Source: an uncultured Candidatus Poseidoniales archaeon
GTDB taxonomy: Archaea > Thermoplasmatota > Poseidoniia > Poseidoniales > Poseidoniaceae
Assembly: GCA_905181715.1 (NCBI GenBank)
Contig: CAJIYT010000003.1
Span: 43,161 to 107,160 of the forward strand
Direction: 5' to 3'
DNA length: 64,000 nucleotides
Numbering within the stretch: position 1 is the first letter of the stretch; each line of letters opens with the position of its first letter. Position numbers and translations under genes: made by a program. Positions 36,625 to 46,697 of this stretch are shown one piece after another. The notes under the pieces were generated by a model. That model had not been told where the DNA came from, ran no database searches, and was given only the letters and a program-made list of their open reading frames with translations.

Positions 36625-39142
36625 TACCGTCACCTCCCTGGAAAAGATCATCGATGATCTCATACATACCATCACCAGTGGTTTGAGGGGTTTCAAGATG
36701 AGCTGGCTGTTGTTCATATACCGCTTCATATACACTCTTATCCTTGAGGTCTTCCGCATTGAATGACTGATCGCCTCTTAGTAATCTCACCACTGCTGCG
36801 GCTAATGCACCAAGCATTATCGCCCCACCTAATAGCATGTAACTCAGCAAACTTCCAGCTGGATTCTCACCAAGTCCAGCGATAGCTGAAGCAAAACCAC
36901 CGTATTCGTTAGACCAACCATCACCATCACTGTCCGGGCAACCTTGGATATCACGTGTCGAACTGCCAGAAACCTCTGGGCAGTCATCGCGAGCAGAACC
37001 GAGAGGATTGTCACCAAAGCCGTCCTCATCGGCGTCTAGCCATTGAAATCTGTCATTTGGAAAAGCATCACCGGTACCCCAAGGTGCTGCTTGCCAATCC
37101 TCGGTTGGGTCCGACCAACCATCACCGTCTGAATCTCTACAGCCCATTCGATCGAAGATTGAATTACCTCTTTGTAACGGGCAAGCATCTGCTTCATGAC
37201 CATCTGCTTGGTCACCAAAACCGTCGCCATCACTATCGCGCCATTGGGTTGGCTCATGGATGAAAGTATCTCCGAGGTCTGACCAGCCATCGCCATCGGT
37301 ATCTGGACAACCCCATCTATCGCCGCCCTCTCTTGAACCGACAGAGGTTCCTGGTGTATCGGGGCAGACATCAGCATCGGTTCCAGTTGGAGCATCGCCT
37401 CTGCCATCACCATCGACATCATGCCATTGACTATCATCTTCGGGCCAAGTATCTCCACTTCCAGCTGGACTGGCTAACCAATTTAAAGTTGGATCAGACC
37501 AACCATCGCTATCACTATCTGGGCAACCCCAGCGGTCGAAAGTTGAATTGCCAACAGTGGATAAGCAACCATCTCCACGCCAAGCCTCACGCCATGCATT
37601 ACCATCGAAATACTCGAGATTATCACCATAACTATCACCATCTGAATCTCTCCATTGTGATTTATCATTGGAGAAGGCATCAGCAAATCCATCGGGATGC
37701 GCAATCCAAAAGGAATCTGGATTAGAATATCCGTCCATATCCGAATCTCTACATCCATGACGGTCGGCCCAGCTTATCCAACCGTTATCCACTTCCTCTG
37801 CACTGCTATCTGGGCAATTATCAGGATTTTTACCATTGATATTATCGCCAAAACCATCACCATCAGAATCAGCCCATTGGCTATTATCAATAGGGAATTT
37901 ATCGATTTGAGTTGCGCCATAAGTGTGGTTATCGCCCCAGCCATCGCCATCGCCATCACGCCATTGAGTAGGATTGTCGATGAAATCATCAATTTTCTCT
38001 GCACCTAGGGTTTGATTGTCACCCCAGCCATCGCCATCAACATCAGACCATTGACTGGGTATGGTAGGGAAAGCATCTGCACCATTGGCATTGGTCCAAT
38101 TGCCATCACCATCTGACCATCCATCATCATCACCATCGGGACAACCGAAACGATCTTCATTGGAATATCCAGTGATGAAAGGACAGGAGTCTGGACGTGA
38201 TGCATTATCGATCCATTGACCAATGGACCAATTCTCACGAGTGGAATTGATTGTCCAATCCGCCCAATTATCGCCATAGCCATCAGCATCGGTATCATTC
38301 CATTGACTAATTTCGAAAGGGAATGAATCTGCGCTGCCTTCAGGGTGTGCTGGCCAAGGAGCGCTGCTATTTTGCCCGCTTGGATCGGCATCGGACCAAC
38401 CGTCTAGGTCAGAGTCAATACATCCGTGACGATCCAATGATGAGGCTCCTCTCTGATCCAGACAGTGATCTCCTTGGAATCCTCCGAGATTATCACCATA
38501 GCCATCACGGTCACTATCGCGCCATTGACTGCTTTCACTTGGAAAGGCATCTGCGAAGCCATCGGGATGAGCTGCCCATGTATTATCACCATCTGAATAT
38601 CCATCTGAATCTGAATCTATACAGCCGAGGCGATCATTTGTTGAAGCTCCTGCAATATCGTCACAATCATCTTCGGTATCGATGAAACCATCATCATCAC
38701 TGTCACGATTATATTTGTCAAGAGATGGAGCAAGTGAATAGTCAAAGCCATCGGCGAACCAAGAATCTTCAGAATATACTCGCAGATGTATCCATCCGGC
38801 AAAGGCTGCAGTTGTCGAAAGAGAGGTCGAAGAAGAATCATCTGTAATTGAATTCTCTCCAGCAAGAGTACCGCCACTTGGGCCAGTCAATTTCACATTG
38901 CCAGTATAGCCACCATCCCAAGCTGTAGAAGATGATGAAATTGCAACTGTTAACACATCACCGGTAAAGACGTAAATTTTCCACCAATCCTCTTTATCAC
39001 TGTCATAATCGGCATTTCCGTTGACAGATTGGCCGTCCTGCATCAGTTCAGAAGATGCTAAATTATCATCGGCAGAGGCTAATGGCGCGAGGTTCAAAAG
39101 CATTGAAGCGACTAAAATCGCCAAACACACCCTCATGCGCAT
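36617..39142 (-). CDS. Thrombospondin type 3-like repeat surface protein with C-terminal TM
   Basis: Signal peptide MRMRVCLAILVASMLLNLAPLASA; many DSDGDGWSD/QWxDxDGDGxGDN repeats with C...DRxGC; TM SLLSYMLLGGAIMLGALAAAVVRLL. Confidence 0.88.
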   Translation of the reverse strand: MRMRVCLAILVASMLLNLAPLASADDNLASSELMQDGQSVNGNADYDSDKEDWWKIYVFTGDVLTVAISSSSTAWDGGYTGNVKLTGPSGGTLAGENSITDDSSSTSLSTTAAFAGWIHLRVYSEDSWFADGFDYSLAPSLDKYNRDSDDDGFIDTEDDCDDIAGASTNDRLGCIDSDSDGYSDGDNTWAAHPDGFADAFPSESSQWRDSDRDGYGDNLGGFQGDHCLDQRGASSLDRHGCIDSDLDGWSDADPSGQNSSAPWPAHPEGSADSFPFEISQWNDTDADGYGDNWADWTINSTRENWSIGQWIDNASRPDSCPFITGYSNEDRFGCPDGDDDGWSDGDGNWTNANGADAFPTIPSQWSDVDGDGWGDNQTLGAEKIDDFIDNPTQWRDGDGDGWGDNHTYGATQIDKFPIDNSQWADSDGDGFGDNINGKNPDNCPDSSAEEVDNGWISWADRHGCRDSDMDGYSNPDSFWIAHPDGFADAFSNDKSQWRDSDGDSYGDNLEYFDGNAWREAWRGDGCLSTVGNSTFDRWGCPDSDSDGWSDPTLNWLASPAGSGDTWPEDDSQWHDVDGDGRGDAPTGTDADVCPDTPGTSVGSREGGDRWGCPDTDGDGWSDLGDTFIHEPTQWRDSDGDGFGDQADGHEADACPLQRGNSIFDRMGCRDSDGDGWSDPTEDWQAAPWGTGDAFPNDRFQWLDADEDGFGDNPLGSARDDCPEVSGSSTRDIQGCPDSDGDGWSNEYGGFASAIAGLGENPAGSLLSYMLLGGAIMLGALAAAVVRLLRGDQSFNAEDLKDKSVYEAVYEQQPAHLETPQTTGDGMYEIIDDLFQGGDGNA

Positions 39143-39179
39143 GGTGCGCGATAAACCTAATCCTAGTAAAAAGAACCCC

Positions 39180-40874
39180 TTAAGATTCATCGGTTGCAAT
39201 CCAATCAATCATCAGTGAAGCCGGCGGTTCTTTCATCACTCCAGGTTCTGGAATTAATGATAGAACCTCAATTCTGACGAACTTGATATAGCGTTGTTCT
39301 TCCTGTTCTTCAAATGGGTGTACACCGATATTTTGTTGATATGCAATACCAATCCAATCACCGTCAGGTGAATGAACCGTTTCAAAGAAATCGTGTAATG
39401 CATGTACATCGCTGTTTGCTTCCTCGTATGCAGTTACAATATGCAACGGAGTTGGATCTGCAACTATCCAGTTGAATGTATCATTTCCATGCGGCTGGTA
39501 AATCCCGCCAACGTAGAGATACCATTCATCACCTTCAGTATAGCCGTCATCGCCATATTTCAAGCCATACCATGCGACTGAAACCATATTGTTCTCACTA
39601 ATTGAGACGAATGGATACATAGTGATGCCGCCAGTTTCGCCCCAATCAGGAGCGATGTTCCAACTATCTTCCCAATTTAATCCATGATCGTATGATATTG
39701 CCATTTGCATATCCCATGCACCAACATCTCCATTGCCACAATCGGCCCAGACTACAGCTACTGTGCCTGCTTCATTGTTATTTACAACCGGATATCCTTC
39801 TGGGCAATTCCCAGTCCTTGGACCAAGTTCGATTGATTCATTCCAAGAACCATCCGATGGCCCCGGTCCAGTTCCTTTTCCATAATCATCGCTGATTCTA
39901 ATTTGAACTGAACCTGAAGGAGAATCGGCGTCTTCTTGGGCCACATAAACGTAAGAGCCCTCCTTTTCTGAGGATATTGTTGACCACCCACCCGGCATTG
40001 CATAACATTGTGAAAAGGTGTTACCTCCATTTTCAGAATGGTAGTACCAATATCGACCTGTGTCACCAGTACATTCAGGAGGCGTTGCTCCTGAATTGCC
40101 AAGATAGTGAATAATTCCATCACCTTGAGCTGCAACCCACGGTCTGTCGTCAGCTGCCATAGTATTCATTCTCTGACAAACCGAGCCCATCTCATATGAT
40201 TCGCCACCTTTGGTAAAACGGTGCCACCAATTGTCTTCTAGTGTGGTGTCCAGATAGTATACTACATCGTTGTTATCAACTGCGATATCCCCTTCGTCAC
40301 CAAGACATTCTGAGCCACCACCGGTAACAGAACCAATTGCTGAATTCGCAAGATTGCCAGGTGTCGGTTCGAAACTATCGCCATGATCCCAAGTCGAGCC
40401 ATTATCGGTTGAAACCCAGAACCAAGATGCCCAATAATCCCAAGAGGTCATTTCACCATCTTCACAAGCATACCATGTGTCGGTTGGCCCTCCTAAAAAT
40501 GGTCCAAATGGAGTTCCTTCTCCGCCCCAGCGTAAATCTTTGTGAGCAGTGATTTGCATATTCCCTTTCGAGTCGATCGAAAGAGATGGCTCATATCCGA
40601 CGCCAAATCCCTCATAGCCCGGATCTTGTCCATTATCAGCATCAATACATTCCTCGTGCCGAGGCATGTAAACCGGCTCACCGAATTCAAATTCAAGCGA
40701 GTCTCCGCTTTGGACTTCACTGCGCAGTTGGTTTAGACTATTGTCTACAATCACTCCAAACATCGAGGCGAGAATCAAAAACGCGACCGCTATTGCAAAA
40801 GTTCCTGCCAGTAATACATTGAGGAAATGACGATCTTTGGAAGGCAGACCTTCGACATCTACCGAATCGCCCAT
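39180..40874 (-). CDS. Membrane-anchored BNR/Asp-box (sialidase-fold-like) surface protein
   Basis: N-terminal TM; Asp-box-like VSTDNGSTW, SENGGNTF, ISYDHGLNW. Confidence 0.72.
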   Translation of the reverse strand: MGDSVDVEGLPSKDRHFLNVLLAGTFAIAVAFLILASMFGVIVDNSLNQLRSEVQSGDSLEFEFGEPVYMPRHEECIDADNGQDPGYEGFGVGYEPSLSIDSKGNMQITAHKDLRWGGEGTPFGPFLGGPTDTWYACEDGEMTSWDYWASWFWVSTDNGSTWDHGDSFEPTPGNLANSAIGSVTGGGSECLGDEGDIAVDNNDVVYYLDTTLEDNWWHRFTKGGESYEMGSVCQRMNTMAADDRPWVAAQGDGIIHYLGNSGATPPECTGDTGRYWYYHSENGGNTFSQCYAMPGGWSTISSEKEGSYVYVAQEDADSPSGSVQIRISDDYGKGTGPGPSDGSWNESIELGPRTGNCPEGYPVVNNNEAGTVAVVWADCGNGDVGAWDMQMAISYDHGLNWEDSWNIAPDWGETGGITMYPFVSISENNMVSVAWYGLKYGDDGYTEGDEWYLYVGGIYQPHGNDTFNWIVADPTPLHIVTAYEEANSDVHALHDFFETVHSPDGDWIGIAYQQNIGVHPFEEQEEQRYIKFVRIEVLSLIPEPGVMKEPPASLMIDWIATDES

Positions 40875-40921
40875 GAGCAGCCTACCGTGCTATTGGACAT
40901 GAGCAATTCGGTCAGATGACA

Positions 40922-42193
40922 TCACTCGACTACTGAGAGATAAATCGATTCGAAATCCTTAGCATTGTGCTCGTATGTATAGGAAGATAGAACCCTTTGC
41001 CGACCGAGTTCTGCCATTTGCTTTACTTTGTCAGGATTCGCTAATAAGTCGTTAACCTGCTTTGCCAGATCAGTCGCATCTCCAAGTTGGAATAAACCAC
41101 CTACACTCTCATCGACCATCTCCGGAAGAGGGCCATGATCTACAGTTACAACCGGCGTACCACTACTCATGGCCTCGAGAGGAATCAAGCCCTGTCCCTC
41201 GTAATAAGAGGGATAGGCTACAACATCTGCAGAGCGGAATAATTGAGCCAAATCGTCGAAAGGCATACCGCTTTCGATACTCAGCGAATCGGCAACCCCA
41301 AATGATTTCGCTTGTTTCATCAATTTCGATTTCATATGACCACGACCAACGATTACCAACTTTGCTGCAGGGTTCTTAGCAAGAATTTCTGGCATCGCAC
41401 GCAATAATGTCAAAAATCCCTTACGCGCTACAAGACGACCTACTGCTAGAATCAATGGAGTCTGGGTTTCGGGGTTACCATGCAATGCATCTTCATCGGC
41501 ACAACCGTACTTCATTCGCACTGCTTCGTGGGCCAATTGTGAATCCTCATCATCTTTATTCAGTGGATGAAATACCAAATGGTCTACTCCCCATAGAACA
41601 GTTTCACAACGCCAATTATCGGCAGGATTGTATCGATCGATGAAATCCTTGCGAGTAGCTAGAGAATTGGCCACACATGCTGCTGAGTGTGATACTCCTG
41701 CTCGCTCATAGCGTGCATACCATCCTCCGGTGAGTAATATCGCCAAATCATTGGGATTTCTCCATGTAGCGGCTTCCCGATATTTTGCTGCCAATTTCAT
41801 ACCATCGCGTTCACCGAGCCAAGAGCCATGTAAACTACTGACTACGGGAGCAATGTCTTTCTGCACTTTCTTGAATTGAGAACTCGTCCATGAAATCAAT
41901 GGTAGGTGAGCGTGAATCACATCGACCGGCTTTTGTCTGTGTAATTTTTTCAGTGCTTTTAGCGCAGTTCGCCCATAACTGCGAGTAAAAGCCATCGGCA
42001 GACGCGCCCAACCGACTTCGATTACATCTACGCCTTCTTGTGAAGGGGGCTTTCCGGCCCCATTACGAGTTATTACAGTCACTTCGTGGCCTCTGGTTAC
42101 CAAATGACCTGCAAGGTGGAATACAACAGAGCCCATCCCGCCCCATCGCGGCGGATATTCTGCTGACAACATGACGATATGCATGCTTCTCAT
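40922..42193 (-). CDS. GT4-family glycosyltransferase
   Basis: HIVMLSAEYPPRWGGMGSVVFHLAGHLVTRGHEVTVIT; AVGRLVARKGFLTLLRAMPEI; YPSYYEGQGLIPLEAMSSGTPVVTVDHGPLPEMV. Confidence 0.93.
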   Translation of the reverse strand: MRSMHIVMLSAEYPPRWGGMGSVVFHLAGHLVTRGHEVTVITRNGAGKPPSQEGVDVIEVGWARLPMAFTRSYGRTALKALKKLHRQKPVDVIHAHLPLISWTSSQFKKVQKDIAPVVSSLHGSWLGERDGMKLAAKYREAATWRNPNDLAILLTGGWYARYERAGVSHSAACVANSLATRKDFIDRYNPADNWRCETVLWGVDHLVFHPLNKDDEDSQLAHEAVRMKYGCADEDALHGNPETQTPLILAVGRLVARKGFLTLLRAMPEILAKNPAAKLVIVGRGHMKSKLMKQAKSFGVADSLSIESGMPFDDLAQLFRSADVVAYPSYYEGQGLIPLEAMSSGTPVVTVDHGPLPEMVDESVGGLFQLGDATDLAKQVNDLLANPDKVKQMAELGRQRVLSSYTYEHNAKDFESIYLSVVE

Positions 42194-42229
42194 GCCACCC
42201 CAGAAGTTCGATGTTCATAGATACGCTGG

Positions 42230-43042
42230 ATGACAGCCTTCAAGATGTACGTTAACTTGGCCGAGTTCATGGCTAAGGTGCTGCCGGTTAGTGTAACGAT
42301 AATCCTGCCCACTCGAAATGAGGAAGAAGCCGTTGGTCCGACCATCGATTCTATACCCAGAGGTTGGTGTGATGAACTCGAAATAATGATTGTCGATGGT
42401 AATAGTGAAGACAAGACCAGAGAGATAGCACTCGAAAAGGGAGCTCGAGTTCACATTGAGCCACGCAAGGGCTATGGTCGCGCATATAGATCTGGTTTTG
42501 ATATCGCTAAAGGCGATATAATAGTCACAATGGATGCGGATTGCACCTATCCTGCAGAAGTGGTACCGGATTTGGTAAAGAGGTTACTAGAAGATGAATT
42601 GGATTTCATCACTTGTGACCGTCTGACCTTAGCAGAAGCCGGCTCTATGTCTGGAATTCACGGATTCGGCAATTGGATGCTTTCATTCAATGCAAGAATG
42701 CTTTTTGCTTATGGCATTAAGGATTCACAGTCTGGAATGTGGGTTTTCAGAAAGAATATTTTCGATAATCCAAAGATGCGTCCAACCAATGATGGTATGC
42801 CGCTTTCTGAAGAGATGAAGATTCTAGCACGCAAACATCTTGGCAAGAAGAAAGCAATCGAAATTTCAGTTCCTTATCGACCAAGAGTCGGCGATGCTGA
42901 AATACATACCTGGGGCGATGGCTGGAAGAATCTACGTTTCCTCTACTTCAAGCGAGTAGGCCTACATCGAACTAGGTCGGAATGGGGTGCGCTTCCTGAC
43001 AATCCCGATTCTCTTAACGGCGATATTCCAGAACAGAAGTGA
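42230..43042 (+). CDS. GT2-family glycosyltransferase (DPM1-like)
   Basis: VTIILPTRNEEEAVGPTIDSIP, IMIVDGNSEDKT, DIIVTMDADCTYP, DSQSGMWVF. Confidence 0.9.
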   Translation: MTAFKMYVNLAEFMAKVLPVSVTIILPTRNEEEAVGPTIDSIPRGWCDELEIMIVDGNSEDKTREIALEKGARVHIEPRKGYGRAYRSGFDIAKGDIIVTMDADCTYPAEVVPDLVKRLLEDELDFITCDRLTLAEAGSMSGIHGFGNWMLSFNARMLFAYGIKDSQSGMWVFRKNIFDNPKMRPTNDGMPLSEEMKILARKHLGKKKAIEISVPYRPRVGDAEIHTWGDGWKNLRFLYFKRVGLHRTRSEWGALPDNPDSLNGDIPEQK

Positions 43043-43043
43043 G

Positions 43044-43919
43044 TTATTTCTCCTCTAATCGCAACGGTGAATCTATCTCTACTCTTTCGATTACAATCAA
43101 TGTCAATGGCAGAATGGTGAATACGACCAGCCATATTAACACCAAATCCTGGATAAGTGGAGTTAAACTGAGATCCAATGAACCATCAAACGCAATGAAT
43201 GATACGTGGTCGATATCTGCTGATGTCAGATTATCACTGATATGCCATTGCTCACTTTCATTGGCCATAGCCAAATCAAAACCACTGACATTGAAGTAAA
43301 ATTCTAAAGATTCGCTGGTTAGGTTATAATCGGTAAATATCTGTTGATGTTCTAAATCCAGTGAGCCGCCGCCTGTTCCTTTAGATTCAACATCAAATTC
43401 ACCAAACCATCCCACTGTCGGCATTATTACAAAAGCCAAAATCAGAGTAAATAAAGCAAGATTCAATATCAATCCGGGAATCCATCTGCGCTGATATCCC
43501 ATTAAGTGAATGAATAATACAACTGCCGAAATTGCAGTTATAATCTTCACTGCTTGTGGTAAACCATCCTGAACCTCAGTAAGTTTGAGGCTGTTGTTAC
43601 CCCAATCTTCTCCATCGTTATCTTTTTCTTCTTGAGGTATTACTACCTCATTCACACGTTGATTTTGCCAATAGGACATGGCACTTAGTCCTGCGAGAGT
43701 TAACTCTACATCAGATGAGTTTTGAGAAATATTCAATTCGGCACCTATACCGAAATGCATGCAACAGCCCTCTCGATATCCTGTTGGTGCACCGTCGGTA
43801 GCCTGAACTTCGAATGATATCGAAGACCAGGTCTGAGATGCTGTTGCTCCGATTAGGGAAACCAATAGTAATAACTGCAGTAAATGAAGCAGCATACGCA
43901 ATGTTTTGGGGTAACCCAT
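43044..43919 (-). CDS. Membrane protein, unknown
   Basis: Signal-like N-terminus and several TM segments; codon structure consistent; no family recognised. Confidence 0.65.
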   Translation of the reverse strand: MGYPKTLRMLLHLLQLLLLVSLIGATASQTWSSISFEVQATDGAPTGYREGCCMHFGIGAELNISQNSSDVELTLAGLSAMSYWQNQRVNEVVIPQEEKDNDGEDWGNNSLKLTEVQDGLPQAVKIITAISAVVLFIHLMGYQRRWIPGLILNLALFTLILAFVIMPTVGWFGEFDVESKGTGGGSLDLEHQQIFTDYNLTSESLEFYFNVSGFDLAMANESEQWHISDNLTSADIDHVSFIAFDGSLDLSLTPLIQDLVLIWLVVFTILPLTLIVIERVEIDSPLRLEEK

Positions 43920-43962
43920 AAATGCGCCACCTCCTACCTAATCGTTTTCAATAAATCGAAAT

Positions 43963-46656
43963 TCAATCCTTGCGGGGAACTGCAACAAATATACCGGCCA
44001 GGGCAATCATTGCAACTGTAGCAACTGGTGAGATGAACGGTAGAAGACCTTTGTCTTCTACAGCCTTAACTGCGATTGCGGTATCGGTATTGCCTCCATC
44101 ATCGCTTGTATCGACATTGGTTGGATCTTGACCAACTGCAACCGCATCTACTGCCGCAGTATTGTGTTTTGTTAGATCGACCAAGGATTCAATGGTAATG
44201 TCATCAACAATTGCAGCTTCTTGTTCTATGGCTTCAGTTCCAGAGAAATATATTACATTTATCGGACTAAGAGCTTTAGGATACATATTCGATTCCGGTC
44301 CAACTAAAGTGAAGGTATTACCTGAATCTGAATCTCCGACTAGCAATTGTATTCCAACTATTCTTCCTTGTTCCTTCGACCATAGAGAATACATTTCAGC
44401 ACTGTCATAGGCAATATCTGCTTCGTATTTTTCAAGACGGTTCTCGAGGTTTTCACCGAAACTTTCCATGGTATTGTCAAGTGTTGATTTCATGAACGCT
44501 CCAACCATAGTGATTATCTTTTCACTTGGCTCTGGTTCTTGAGCTAAGTCGTTGCATACTTCATCTGTAGTCATTGGGTTATTTTCCCCACCTACTAAAT
44601 CTATTTCGATTTCTAGACAGTATTCGCCCCAGCCATCGGTTTCACCTGAAACTGTTTCGCAATATTCATCATTACAACCATCATAATACACCTCCAGGTC
44701 CATTCGATTTTGTACAACAAAAGAACCTGCATCAACAGTGCTGCCATCAGATTCTTTCATCTTCCATGATATTTCATAGTCTTTGTCTTGATTCAATGAA
44801 TCGACATTGAATCGTGCTCTGAATTCTTCACTACCATCAGCTTCGAAATCGGCATAAGAGATTTGTGGAGGCCGGTCTCCTGCCCATCCACAATCACTAT
44901 CTTCAGATACGAGATAATTCGTGTCATCATAGAGTTTAACGGTGATACAAATGGTGTCACCAATATCTCCATCAGGATACATTGAACTGAAATTAAAGTC
45001 AGGATACATATCTACCAAACTGACGTAATGATCAGGATTGCCAGAATCGATTTGAATTGAATCTGATTGACCAGAACTTGCACTAGTAGCCATGTCTTTC
45101 GAATTCATTGAGAAATCAATAGTATAGTTCTTCATATCCGAACCAACCTTGTCATCAAAGTTTTGTAGGCTGGCGCTGATACTTGGAGACCCATGGTCGT
45201 AATTCCAGTAATCCCACGAAGGATAAACTTTGATCCTTGATACACCTTCGTCACTACCATCATAGCAATGCTGATAGCCATCATTTACGACATCCTGCCA
45301 TTCATATATTTCCAGCTGTTCGCCATCATCACAAGTGAATGAATGCAGATCATAATATGGATCATTAATGTTGTTATTATTACTCTCTTCTGCCAAGTCA
45401 TTACTCCATGCATCAAGTATTGTACCATTAAGTAAGCCAGAATCAAATACTGTTTCGGCACTACCAACTATTGCTTTTTCCATTCCCATGCCGAGTAACA
45501 CTTCAAAACCAAAGGGAATAATCGCATCTTCTGTTTGGAACACTGAAATCTCATTACCATCGATAGTGATTTTTTGCGCACTGCTATCACCTAATTCCAT
45601 ACTAGAACTATGGTCCCAGTATTCCTCTTCTTCTGCACTCTTGGAATAATCCCCAGTGCTAGTAATTGAATCAATGATAGAAACATCCCAGTCCCCTGCA
45701 GGATAACCTAATTCTTCAGCAGGTAAGCCCTTGACCTCGAAGTTGACTGTAGTCTTAGACTCGTAAGAACCTGTGAGATCCCCGCATGAATCACTGACAT
45801 AATGGGTTGTTTGCATATATTCTTCACCAGTATCTTCGTCGTAACTACTCCCCTCTGATGTATCAGTAGAACTATTGCTATATCTTGAGTCACATGCCCA
45901 TTCTAATCTCTCTCCTGCATTGACCTGAGTCAATACATTAGGTAGGTCACTAGCAGCCCCTAGGACTAGATCAGCATGATTATTGATAATTTGATAGGTC
46001 ATTCCCATATCTAAAGATGCATCTAATGGCATTGATTGAGCAGAGTGTTGCTCTTGAGTTTCTTCGTCGGTGTATGCCTCTGTGGTTAAAGTACCAACTA
46101 TGCCTAGTTCGATACCTTGGGTAAAGGTCATTGATTGATCCATTGACGCTCCCATCATCTTGTTGTTAGCATCACGGTATTCGACATACAACATATCCAT
46201 AACGAGAATGTTTTCTGAATCTGCGGTTAGAGTTACATCCCAAGAAGCAGAACTATCGCTCCAATCAGTCATGATTGCCGCATCAGCCATCATTCCGTGG
46301 CGGATTGTGATTTTGGTATAATGCGGTGTTGCCGGAACATCAGAACCGCCGAATTTGAAAGTTGTATCCGCACCGGTATATTGGTCATGAATAATGGTTG
46401 ATGTACCAGTGGTTTCCTGAGCTAGAAGTAATACAAATCCTGAATCATCTGCTGCCTTAGAAACATCCAACAAGATATCTCTAATCGAGAGACCAGTCAG
46501 AGTTTCTGCATCAACGTCAAGGTTTGACCAATCATATTCTATTCCAAAGGTATAGTGTTCTTCTGCATCTTGTGCAGCCACTCCCGGTGGAATTACTGAT
46601 ACCAGAAATAAGGCGGTCAAAATGCAGGCGATACTGCGTTTAGGTAAATTGCGCAT
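43963..46656 (-). CDS. Large surface protein with signal peptide and C-terminal TM/RKD tail
   Basis: MRNLPKRSIACILTALFLVSVIPPGVAAQ; C-terminus GLLPFISPVATVAMIALAGIFVAVPRKD; acidic extracellular region. Confidence 0.78.
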   Translation of the reverse strand: MRNLPKRSIACILTALFLVSVIPPGVAAQDAEEHYTFGIEYDWSNLDVDAETLTGLSIRDILLDVSKAADDSGFVLLLAQETTGTSTIIHDQYTGADTTFKFGGSDVPATPHYTKITIRHGMMADAAIMTDWSDSSASWDVTLTADSENILVMDMLYVEYRDANNKMMGASMDQSMTFTQGIELGIVGTLTTEAYTDEETQEQHSAQSMPLDASLDMGMTYQIINNHADLVLGAASDLPNVLTQVNAGERLEWACDSRYSNSSTDTSEGSSYDEDTGEEYMQTTHYVSDSCGDLTGSYESKTTVNFEVKGLPAEELGYPAGDWDVSIIDSITSTGDYSKSAEEEEYWDHSSSMELGDSSAQKITIDGNEISVFQTEDAIIPFGFEVLLGMGMEKAIVGSAETVFDSGLLNGTILDAWSNDLAEESNNNNINDPYYDLHSFTCDDGEQLEIYEWQDVVNDGYQHCYDGSDEGVSRIKVYPSWDYWNYDHGSPSISASLQNFDDKVGSDMKNYTIDFSMNSKDMATSASSGQSDSIQIDSGNPDHYVSLVDMYPDFNFSSMYPDGDIGDTICITVKLYDDTNYLVSEDSDCGWAGDRPPQISYADFEADGSEEFRARFNVDSLNQDKDYEISWKMKESDGSTVDAGSFVVQNRMDLEVYYDGCNDEYCETVSGETDGWGEYCLEIEIDLVGGENNPMTTDEVCNDLAQEPEPSEKIITMVGAFMKSTLDNTMESFGENLENRLEKYEADIAYDSAEMYSLWSKEQGRIVGIQLLVGDSDSGNTFTLVGPESNMYPKALSPINVIYFSGTEAIEQEAAIVDDITIESLVDLTKHNTAAVDAVAVGQDPTNVDTSDDGGNTDTAIAVKAVEDKGLLPFISPVATVAMIALAGIFVAVPRKD

Positions 46657-46697
46657 GGCAGCGGTTCCACTGAGTCACGTATAATACCTCTGATTCA

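Noticed and set aside
36850-38700. Apparent DNA repeat array (cat cac cat / atc acc atc motifs) that might suggest CRISPR or satellite
   Set aside because: Repeats are codon-level echoes of Asp/Gly-rich protein repeats, in frame and diverged; no constant repeat/spacer structure.
36844-38877. Many short ORFs rich in Met/Val/Ile or His/Arg in the TSP3 region
   Set aside because: Alternate frames of the periodic DSDGDG-coding repeats.
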